Part shown: positions 1 through 5,891 of the stretch, piece after piece
How positions within the stretch are numbered: the first letter of the stretch is position 1
How the letters are laid out: each line of letters opens with the position of its first letter
NCBI GenBank assembly: GCA_964404205.1
Contig: CAYOJD010000074.1
Location: 1 to 16,540 of the forward strand
Origin: CAZWBR01 sp964404205
Lineage (GTDB): Bacteria > Bacteroidota > Bacteroidia > Bacteroidales > Prolixibacteraceae
Length of the DNA: 16,540 nucleotides
Reading direction: 5' to 3'
Program-made: the position numbers and the translations under genes
Notes under the pieces: model-generated
The model's database searches: none
What the model saw: the letters and a program-made list of their open reading frames with translations, nothing else
Told to the model about the DNA's origin: nothing

Positions 1-459
1 GCCATAAGGCGATTCGGCTTCTTTGCGCGGTGTATTTTCTGTTACCGGTAGCTGGTCTGGTTGGCCATAGACCGTACAGGATGAGGAGAATACTAAATTA
101 TTAATCTGATGTTCGGCCATCCCGCTTAACAGGTTCATTAGCGATACCAGATTATTGCGATAGTAAAGCAGTGGAAGTTCAACCGATTCGCCAACAGCCT
201 TGCTTGCCGCGAAATGGATTATAGCTTCAATTCCGGGATACTTCATCCAGAATTGTTCAAGTGCTTGTTCATTTTGAAGGTTGAACTGTTCGAAAGCGGG
301 CCGGATGCCTGATATTTTTTCGATATTGTCGACTACATCTGCTGTCGAGTTCGACAGATCGTCGATAATAACAACTTCGAAACCTGCATTTTGCAATTCA
401 ACTACTGTGTGCGAACCAATATAGCCGGTTCCGCCGGTTACCAGGATTAATTTTTTCAT
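1..459 (-). CDS. galE: UDP-glucose 4-epimerase, N-terminal part (cut by window edge)
   Basis: The reading frame runs from an ATG at 459 to the window edge without a stop, giving 153 N-terminal residues of a roughly 340-residue family. GalE interconverts UDP-glucose and UDP-galactose in the cytoplasm with bound NAD, feeding surface polysaccharide and Leloir metabolism. The extended short-chain dehydrogenase fold is clear: a Rossmann glycine motif TGGTGYIGSH at residues 8-17, an acidic IIDDLSNS loop after strand 2 as in GalE, HFAASKAVGES in the middle, and SSSCTVYG near residue 123 carrying the catalytic Ser/Thr. The frame breaks off at SPYG, where the YxxxK catalytic pair is expected. The HFAASKAVGES signature favours GalE over GAE or RmlB relatives. 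It stands alone here with its own promoter-like element and diverges from the HU/SPOR gene. Confidence 0.93.
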   Translation of the reverse strand, partial: MKKLILVTGGTGYIGSHTVVELQNAGFEVVIIDDLSNSTADVVDNIEKISGIRPAFEQFNLQNEQALEQFWMKYPGIEAIIHFAASKAVGESVELPLLYYRNNLVSLMNLLSGMAEHQINNLVFSSSCTVYGQPDQLPVTENTPRKEAESPYG

Positions 460-490
460 TGTAAATCGGGTTATCTGTTTTCGGGAAGGC

Positions 491-498
491 CAAAAGTA
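491..498 (-). promoter_or_regulatory. Bacteroidota -7 box for galE
   Basis: On the minus strand this reads TACTTTTG, a perfect match to the Bacteroidota TAnnTTTG -7 consensus, about 32 bases before the galE ATG. No good TTTG/TTG -33 element is present at the usual 17-23 base spacing. The region where it should be is instead occupied by an inverted repeat (503-523). Confidence 0.6.
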
Positions 499-502
499 CG
501 AT

Positions 503-523
503 TTATGAGCCTAATTCTCATAA
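503..523. promoter_or_regulatory. Operator-like inverted repeat upstream of galE
   Basis: TTATGAG (503-509) and CTCATAA (517-523) form perfect 7-base arms around a 7-base spacer. The repeat lies immediately upstream of the galE -7 box, where RNA polymerase would contact the -33 region. It has no T-tract and no gene ending nearby, so a protein-binding site is more likely than a terminator. Which protein would bind is unknown. Confidence 0.4.
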
Positions 524-595
524 TCATGACCCGAATAATTTGTCACCGTTATCGACAATCGCCTCATTTTTTAGCTCTTTTTTCAACAATCAACC

Positions 596-625
596 TTGTT
601 TCGGTCATTAAAATCCTTATTTTTG
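596..625 (+). promoter_or_regulatory. Promoter of the HU/SPOR gene
   Basis: TTG (596-598), a 19-base spacer and TATTTTTG (618-625) match the Bacteroidota -33/-7 architecture, including all fixed bases of TAnnTTTG. Transcription would start near 630, giving a short leader of about 15-20 bases before the ATG at 648. Confidence 0.65.
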
Positions 626-647
626 GTAACCTGAAAAATACACGCTT

Positions 648-1655
648 ATGGAAATTTCTTCTGCGCTGGTTGATTTGTTGCGACTCTATGATTGTGTGAT
701 AATTCCCGATTTAGGTGGTTTTATTGCCAATTACCGATCTGCTGAAATGGATTTGGCCGGAAACAAATTTCTTCCACCCAAAAAGGAGGTTATTTTCAGC
801 AGTAAACTGAATAAAAATGACGGTTTGCTGGTCAATCACATTTCCGAGACTGAAGGTGTCGGCTATCTCGAAGCGCGTAAAATGATTTCGGAGTTTACTG
901 ATGAAGCCTGGTCGAAACTCGAAAATGGCGAAATCATCGATTTTCCACGGGTTGGTACACTTTCGTATGATAAAAATGAAAAACTGATATTTGAACCGGC
1001 TTTAACCGAAAACCTGTTGCTCGATGCTTATGGAATGGAGTCTTTCCATTTCCCGGAACTGAAACATCACGAAACAATCGTCCCAAAAACTGTTTTCCGC
1101 GACAAGGAGGCTGTCCGTCCGGTTTTCAGTTCGCGGACAATGAAAAGAGTATTGATTGCTATCCCGATACTTGCGGCGCTGGCTTTCATTCCGTTATCGA
1201 CGACGATATGGAATGACGGATTTCTTAAAAATCATCAGGTATCGTCGACGACATCGTTGCCGTTGGCCGATTCACCAAAGACAGTTGTCAATGAGCCTGA
1301 TACCCATCTGATTGACGAAAGTAATAAACAGATCGAAGCCGAAAAGGAACCGCAAACGGCACTTGTCGAAGTAAAACCTGATGCAATTGAAGAAGTTGTG
1401 AATCCTGTTCCGACTCCGGTAGCATCCAAAGCAAAATATCACATTATCGGTGGTTGTTTCCGCAATAGCGAAAATGCCGACAGGATGGTAAGTGCCATGA
1501 CCTCGAAAGGCTTTCAGCCTGAGGTTGAAACATTAAAAAACGGTTTGCTGAGAGTAACCATACAGTCGTATGCCAATCGCAATGATGCTTTGGCTGCGTT
1601 GGACAGTCTTCGTCAGGCCGAGCCTGGCAACAGTTACTGGTTGATGGCCGACTAA
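648..1655 (+). CDS. Membrane-anchored HU-CCDC81-like / SPOR-domain protein
   Basis: The 335-residue protein appears to have three parts. Residues 1-135 resemble the HU-CCDC81-type domains of Bacteroidota (PDLGGFIANY near 20-29, DFPRVGTLSYD near 98-108), a fold related to DNA-binding HU/IHF proteins. A single hydrophobic segment at about 166-184, preceded by basic residues, is the likely membrane anchor. An acidic, Pro-rich linker then leads to a SPOR domain at about 262-334 (YHIIGGCFRNSENAD through GLLRVTIQSY), the family that binds denuded peptidoglycan glycans at division sites. The inferred topology is cytoplasmic N-terminus and periplasmic SPOR. The ATG at 648 fits the promoter at 596-625, and a terminator follows the stop. 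Family assignment is by recognition. A link to the division septum or to nucleoid organisation is inference. Confidence 0.85.
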   Translation: MEISSALVDLLRLYDCVIIPDLGGFIANYRSAEMDLAGNKFLPPKKEVIFSSKLNKNDGLLVNHISETEGVGYLEARKMISEFTDEAWSKLENGEIIDFPRVGTLSYDKNEKLIFEPALTENLLLDAYGMESFHFPELKHHETIVPKTVFRDKEAVRPVFSSRTMKRVLIAIPILAALAFIPLSTTIWNDGFLKNHQVSSTTSLPLADSPKTVVNEPDTHLIDESNKQIEAEKEPQTALVEVKPDAIEEVVNPVPTPVASKAKYHIIGGCFRNSENADRMVSAMTSKGFQPEVETLKNGLLRVTIQSYANRNDALAALDSLRQAEPGNSYWLMAD

Positions 1656-1658
1656 AAC

Positions 1659-1689
1659 AAAAAAAGCTTCCGGATTCGGAAGCTTTTTT
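1659..1689. terminator. Bidirectional intrinsic terminator
   Basis: A GCTTCCG / CGGAAGC stem (1666-1672 and 1677-1683) with a GATT loop is flanked by seven A on the left and six T on the right, extending the stem by A-T pairs. Sitting between the stops of two convergent genes (1655 and 1692), it can end transcription from both sides. Confidence 0.92.
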
Positions 1690-1691
1690 GT

Positions 1692-2663
1692 TTATGCCTG
1701 TAGTTTAAACCATTCGGCAAATTTCCTGACTCCCTCGCTGAATGGCGTTAACGGTTGGTAGCCCAACATCGATTTGGCTTTCGAAATATCGGCAAAAGTG
1801 ATATTGACATCGCCAGGCTGCATGGGCAACTGTTCGATTTCAGGTTTCTTTCCCATCGCGTCGCTAATGGCCGCAATCATATCTTTCAGCGAAACCGGCT
1901 GATTATTTCCCAGATTGATTATCTCATACACATTTTCGTTGCTGAAAAGATAGGCGACAGCACTTTCAATTCCGGCAACGGTATCTTCAACAAAAGTGTA
2001 ATCACGGGCGGTTGAACCGTCACCAAACATCGGAATTTCTTTACCGTTGCTGATTAATCGCGCAAATTTATGAATGGCCAGATCGGGACGCTGCCCGGGA
2101 CCGTAAACGGTGAAAAACCGGAGATTGATAATATCGAGTTGATAAAGATGGTGATAGGTAAAGTTAATTAACTCGCAAGCCTTTTTGGTAAATGCATAGG
2201 GCGAAACCGGTTTCGATACATCGGCATCTTCGCTGAACGGAACGGTTTCGCTGTTGCCGTAAACCGATGATGATGATGCAAATGCCATTTTTTTAATGCC
2301 AAAGGTGCGCATCAAGTCAAGAATATTTTGTGTGGCAACAATATTGGCCTTGAAATATCCTGCGGGATCGTCAATCGATGGACGAACTCCTGCCTTGCCG
2401 GCCAGATGGACTATCATCGTAACCTCTTTTGCACCAGCCCAATTAAACAGGGCCTCTTTATCAGCCAAATCGAACTCCGTAAAGTTAAACCGGGGATGAT
2501 CGATAAAGGCCGAAAGGTTGCGCTCTTTTGTTGCACGTGGGTAAAACGGATCGAAGTTGTCGATACCATAAACCATATTTCCTTTGGCAAGAAGTGACCG
2601 ACAAAGGTGCGAACCAATGAATCCGGCGCATCCGGTTACTAAAATTTTATCCATTCCAATCAA
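1692..2663 (-). CDS. GAE-type NAD-dependent nucleotide-sugar epimerase
   Basis: This 323-residue extended short-chain dehydrogenase carries the NAD-binding TGCAGFIGSH at residues 10-19 and a GIDNFDPFY loop at 33-41, as in UDP-glucuronate 4-epimerases. It also has HLAGKAGVRPS at 87-96, SSSSVYG at 130-136 and the catalytic pair Y156/K160. Length is normal for the family. The likely reaction is C4 epimerisation of UDP-glucuronate to UDP-galacturonate, though the exact substrate cannot be fixed from sequence. The ATG at 2663 overlaps the stop of the upstream glycosyltransferase (ATGA), indicating translational coupling; an in-frame ATG at 2654 is an alternative start. As last gene of the glycosyltransferase operon it probably supplies the sugar nucleotide used by the other three proteins. 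Other substrates (a UDP-hexose) remain possible. Confidence 0.85.
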   Translation of the reverse strand: MIGMDKILVTGCAGFIGSHLCRSLLAKGNMVYGIDNFDPFYPRATKERNLSAFIDHPRFNFTEFDLADKEALFNWAGAKEVTMIVHLAGKAGVRPSIDDPAGYFKANIVATQNILDLMRTFGIKKMAFASSSSVYGNSETVPFSEDADVSKPVSPYAFTKKACELINFTYHHLYQLDIINLRFFTVYGPGQRPDLAIHKFARLISNGKEIPMFGDGSTARDYTFVEDTVAGIESAVAYLFSNENVYEIINLGNNQPVSLKDMIAAISDAMGKKPEIEQLPMQPGDVNITFADISKAKSMLGYQPLTPFSEGVRKFAEWFKLQA

Positions 2664-4303
2664 TTTTTGGGTTTGATTAATGTGACATGGTTACGAAGGA
2701 CGCTACCGCCCCAGCGTTTTTGCAAATTGGCATCGAAAAGCCCAATATTTTCGATTGTGTAGTTATGCAGAATTTCAGGGCTTAAAATCGAATCGGCCGG
2801 AGCCTTCGATATCAACACCAGCGGGGCGTTTACAGGTAGAGCCGGGTTTGCAATTGGATCCCATTGTTTTATCTCGCGCCCGCTTGCCCATACCATTTCA
2901 AGATGTTTTCCGTCCCAGCTAAAGTTACCAAAGAAGGGAACTTGTTCCAATTCGGGTTTCTGGCGCAACTCGTAATAGGGCCTGAAGTTGGGATTCTTCT
3001 GTACAATTTGTGGTATCTGATAAAACACCAGCAGACAGGTGAGTGCTACTAAGGCAGTCATTCCGCGCCAAAGCGATTCCGGATTTTTCTTTACTCCACT
3101 CTTGAGAAGATAATAGGCTATCCCCCAGAATCCGATAAAGCTGACTGCGGTAATGATAACTCCGGGTGAAAAACCATTTTTTCGAATCATCCAAAAAACA
3201 GCTATCGGCAGAATCAAGGCAGCCAGACCACTGATCCAACTATTAATTCTGAGAATGATCGTATCGCTCCGAGTATGGTTGTTGTTGGCAAATGAAGCAA
3301 TGAGATAGTGGAGGTAATAGGCAGTAAGTATAGCCAACGGGAGCAAAACCGGCAGTAGATATCTTTCCTTCTTTTCCGGGAAAAGCGAAAGCAAAATGAC
3401 TGATGCCCACACCCATGTGGCCATAAAGCGATAATTCCCAAAACGATTGATACGTTTGGCGGCGTAGGGGAATACCAATGCAGCAGTAGCCAAAATTATC
3501 CATATACCCGACTGGGCGGTAAAACTCCAGTAATGATAAAATGGTTTTGTATTTCGGCTTATCCAGGCCGCTGACTCTTTTTGAGCAACATATACCGAAT
3601 AGTCGGGATGTATAAAATAGATATAAAGTGGCCATATTGAGCTGAATACAATGACAATAATCACCATTGACGAAAGCGGTTTCAGTTTCTGTTTGAATGG
3701 TGCCGGACCGTAAGCAATAAGCGATGCAATGAGGTAGGGGAGCAAGAGTGCAAAAAATGAGACAGGCCCTTTGCTGAGAAACGAAAGGACCATCAAAATT
3801 GCAGAATAGATAAAATTGAGGTTGTTGCTTAGCCTATTGTGTAACCCACGGTGGAGTTGCCATATTGCCCCAAGCATAAAGCTGTGGCAAAAGATATCCC
3901 AGCAGATATCGCGGGCCATGAAAAAAACATAGAAAGAGGTGGCAGCTGTTCCGGCAGCCCAAAAGGGTATTTTTTTATCGTCAGTCAACTCTTTGACAAG
4001 TTTAAAGAGAAAGAAAATCAGCAATGCGGCGGCAATTCCAGCCGGCATTCGCAGAAAAAAGCGGTTGTCCTGTCCGAAAACAGCCATCGAAGTTGCAGCC
4101 AGCCAGGTGGGGAGAGGTGGTTTTTCGAACCTTAGTTCACCATTCATGGTGGGTTCTAACCAGTTACCCTTTTGTAACATTTCGCGGGCTGTAGTGAGGT
4201 TGCGCGATTCCATCAGGTTGACTTCTATCACACCGCTGTTGGCAAAAAATGATATCACTATCAACGCGATGAGCCAAATCCACTCTTTCTTTAAACTTGT
4301 CAT
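2660..4303 (-). CDS. ArnT-like GT39 integral-membrane glycosyltransferase
   Basis: The 547-residue protein has many hydrophobic segments over the first 420 residues or so and a soluble C-terminal tail. The N-terminal loop contains AREMLQKGNW at 39-48 and NGELRFEKPPLPTW at 54-67, the signature of ArnT/PMT-type (GT39, GT-C fold) enzymes. These take a sugar from a polyprenyl phosphate on the periplasmic face and attach it to lipid A, glycan or protein. In the first loop the usual Asp-Glu pair appears as Met31-Glu32, so Glu32 may be the acidic catalytic residue. The gene lies 23 bases after the LAB_N gene and overlaps the epimerase start by 4 bases. Partner genes suggest a lipid-linked uronic acid or related sugar as donor. 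The acceptor is unknown, with lipid A a reasonable guess. Confidence 0.87.
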   Translation of the reverse strand: MTSLKKEWIWLIALIVISFFANSGVIEVNLMESRNLTTAREMLQKGNWLEPTMNGELRFEKPPLPTWLAATSMAVFGQDNRFFLRMPAGIAAALLIFFLFKLVKELTDDKKIPFWAAGTAATSFYVFFMARDICWDIFCHSFMLGAIWQLHRGLHNRLSNNLNFIYSAILMVLSFLSKGPVSFFALLLPYLIASLIAYGPAPFKQKLKPLSSMVIIVIVFSSIWPLYIYFIHPDYSVYVAQKESAAWISRNTKPFYHYWSFTAQSGIWIILATAALVFPYAAKRINRFGNYRFMATWVWASVILLSLFPEKKERYLLPVLLPLAILTAYYLHYLIASFANNNHTRSDTIILRINSWISGLAALILPIAVFWMIRKNGFSPGVIITAVSFIGFWGIAYYLLKSGVKKNPESLWRGMTALVALTCLLVFYQIPQIVQKNPNFRPYYELRQKPELEQVPFFGNFSWDGKHLEMVWASGREIKQWDPIANPALPVNAPLVLISKAPADSILSPEILHNYTIENIGLFDANLQKRWGGSVLRNHVTLIKPKN

Positions 4304-4326
4304 GCCGAAAGTTAATGGGTTGATAA

Positions 4327-4974
4327 TTATTCGATTTCTTGTTCCTGTAGCTTGGCCCGCTTACCTAACACGAGGTTTCTGAAGTAGAAAATAGTCCCTC
4401 CTGCCTGTCCCAGAAAAAGGATTGGGTCGAGCCTGAAAATGGCGTAAATAATCAACATTGTCGATCCAAGAAGACTAACTATCCAGAACGATTTACTCAG
4501 TATTGACTCTTTCCTTTTTTCTGATTCAATCCATTGAATAACAAACCGGAAGGTAAATATAAGCTGCCCTGTAACTCCCCATATTTTTAGCGAAAGTGAA
4601 ATGTCGTCATTTCCTAGGAGGTCAAAAATATTGCCTGGAGCGCCCGAAAAAAGAAAAATCAGCGAGGCAATCGGAATCAGGTAAACCAGCCATTGAAAAA
4701 GCGGGCCGATTTTACTCCACTGATCTTTAAGGTGTAGGTTGCGAATATAAATGAAATAGACCAATAATTGGCCGAGAACGATGGCAAAGTCGTGGCGTAA
4801 AACCCCGTAGATAAAGAAAAGGATGGCTCCAAACAGGCTCAGTTGCCAAAAAAGAACAGGGGAAAGTGGTTTTCCTGCTTTTTCCGACTGAAACCATTGT
4901 ACGAGCATTCGGGCGGCAAACAGTACCTGGGCCAATATTCCGACACCGAAAATCAGTAAAGTATCCTGTTTCAT
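4327..4974 (-). CDS. Membrane protein with two tandem LAB_N domains
   Basis: The 215-residue protein consists almost wholly of hydrophobic helices and shows an internal duplication. Residues about 10-82 and 132-204 align, sharing QW at 26-27 and 147-148, SEK at 30-32 and 151-153, FW, SL, IY, LGQ at 67-69 and 188-190, and RNL. Each half matches my recollection of the 'lipid A biosynthesis N-terminal' domain (LAB_N), seen as an N-terminal extension of some LpxB proteins and as small proteins beside polyprenyl-phosphate glycosyltransferases. The PQ-loop-like helical hairpins suggest a transporter-type fold. A role in flipping or presenting the lipid-linked sugar between the GT2 and GT39 enzymes is inference. 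The start overlaps the GT2 stop by 4 bases, supporting coupled expression. Confidence 0.8.
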   Translation of the reverse strand: MKQDTLLIFGVGILAQVLFAARMLVQWFQSEKAGKPLSPVLFWQLSLFGAILFFIYGVLRHDFAIVLGQLLVYFIYIRNLHLKDQWSKIGPLFQWLVYLIPIASLIFLFSGAPGNIFDLLGNDDISLSLKIWGVTGQLIFTFRFVIQWIESEKRKESILSKSFWIVSLLGSTMLIIYAIFRLDPILFLGQAGGTIFYFRNLVLGKRAKLQEQEIE

Positions 4975-5693
4975 CCTCTTTTCGATATTTCGTAACGGAT
5001 ATAACGGTTTCTAATCCAGCGGTAAGCCATCAAGTCTACTGTTGGGCCTACAAGCCGGTTCCACAGGTGATATTTTGATTGACCGGCAATGCGTGGGAAA
5101 TGGCTCACCGGGACCTCTTTCACTTTACCCCCTTCGAGTTGCACCAATGCCGCTATAAAACGGTGCATCCCCTTGAAAAATGGGATCTTACGGGCCACTG
5201 ATGTACGAATGATTTTCAGCGGGCATCCGGTGTCCGAAACGCCGTCGTGGGTAATGGAGCGCCTGATTGAATTGGCAATTTTCGAAGACAGTTTTTTAAC
5301 GATGGAATCTTTTCGTTTGGCACGAATGCCAGTAACCAATTCGTAATCTGAAGTATATTGCATTAGAAGATCGAAATCATCGGGCGAAGTCTGCAGGTCG
5401 GCATCGATATATCCGGTAAACTCAGTATCCGACAGGTCAAAACCTGCTTTGATGGCTGCACTCAGTCCGCAGTTTTTACTGAAATGGACAAATCCAAAAT
5501 GGGCATTGTTACTGCAAATCTCTTCAATCAACGATGCACTTTTGTCTGTCGAGCCATCATTAACAAACAGTACTTTAGCTTTAGTATTCGACCGTAACAG
5601 ATAGTCGGTCATCGTTTTCCCAACGCGGGGCAAATTTTCCGCTTCATTATAAACAGGAATAATGATTGTCAGCTTTTTTGAATCTTCTATCAT
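4971..5693 (-). CDS. GT2 polyprenyl-phosphate sugar transferase (DPM1/ArnC/RgtE-like)
   Basis: A 240-residue GT-A fold enzyme. It contains IIPVYNEAENL at 11-21, the nucleotide-binding VNDGSTD at 44-50, the metal-binding D97-A-D99 followed by LQTSP, and DTGCPLK at 154-160 with GMHRF at 175-179. The last two motifs are typical of dolichyl- or undecaprenyl-phosphate sugar synthases. It would transfer a sugar from a nucleotide donor to undecaprenyl phosphate at the inner face of the cytoplasmic membrane. It lacks the two C-terminal transmembrane helices of GtrB/ArnC (usually about 310-325 residues), so it resembles the short DPM1 form and is probably a peripheral membrane protein. The adjacent LAB_N gene may supply the membrane part. 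It is first in the four-gene operon and is preceded by a -7 box. The sugar cannot be read from the sequence. Confidence 0.88.
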   Translation of the reverse strand: MIEDSKKLTIIIPVYNEAENLPRVGKTMTDYLLRSNTKAKVLFVNDGSTDKSASLIEEICSNNAHFGFVHFSKNCGLSAAIKAGFDLSDTEFTGYIDADLQTSPDDFDLLMQYTSDYELVTGIRAKRKDSIVKKLSSKIANSIRRSITHDGVSDTGCPLKIIRTSVARKIPFFKGMHRFIAALVQLEGGKVKEVPVSHFPRIAGQSKYHLWNRLVGPTVDLMAYRWIRNRYIRYEISKRG

Positions 5694-5716
5694 GATATAA
5701 CTTGATCATTAACCGA

Positions 5717-5724
5717 CAAAAATA
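5717..5724 (-). promoter_or_regulatory. -7 box of the GT2 operon
   Basis: The minus strand reads TATTTTTG, matching TAnnTTTG exactly, 23 bases before the GT2 start codon. A -33 TTG at normal spacing is not apparent, so the call rests on the -7 box and position. The transcript would have a leader of roughly 20 bases. Confidence 0.5.
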
Positions 5725-5822
5725 GCATTATTAAAAGCAAAAGTCGATTTATGCAGATTTATTTTGATTGGCTGACAGGCCTTACTATGGTGATTCTCAC
5801 TCTTCGTTGGCCCCGTCGAAGC

Positions 5823-5845
5823 CTTAAATATTTTAAGTATCTTTG
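5823..5845 (+). promoter_or_regulatory. lepA -7 box with abutting palindrome
   Basis: TATCTTTG (5838-5845) matches the TAnnTTTG -7 consensus and lies 46 bases before the lepA ATG. Directly before it, CTTAAA (5823-5828) and TTTAAG (5832-5837) form an inverted repeat around TAT, filling part of the -33/-7 spacer. No good TTG is found at 17-23 bases upstream. Confidence 0.55.
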
Positions 5846-5891
5846 CGCAAAATAAGAATCGTTAATTGTCAAGTTTACAGAGAATCATTCA

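Noticed and set aside
505..699. 64-codon plus-strand open frame starting in the galE / HU-SPOR gap
   Set aside because: It runs out of frame into the HU/SPOR gene and crosses that gene's promoter. Its composition is low-complexity and hydrophobic without family features.
3851..4382. Overlapping plus-strand open frames opposite the GT39 gene
   Set aside because: They are antisense to a well-supported membrane protein, with Ser/Lys-rich translations typical of shadow frames and no promoter.
1..5693. Two epimerase genes plus glycosyltransferases as a capsule or O-antigen cluster
   Set aside because: No polymerase, flippase of the Wzx type, initiating transferase or export genes are present. 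galE is on a separate transcript from the GT2-GT39 operon.
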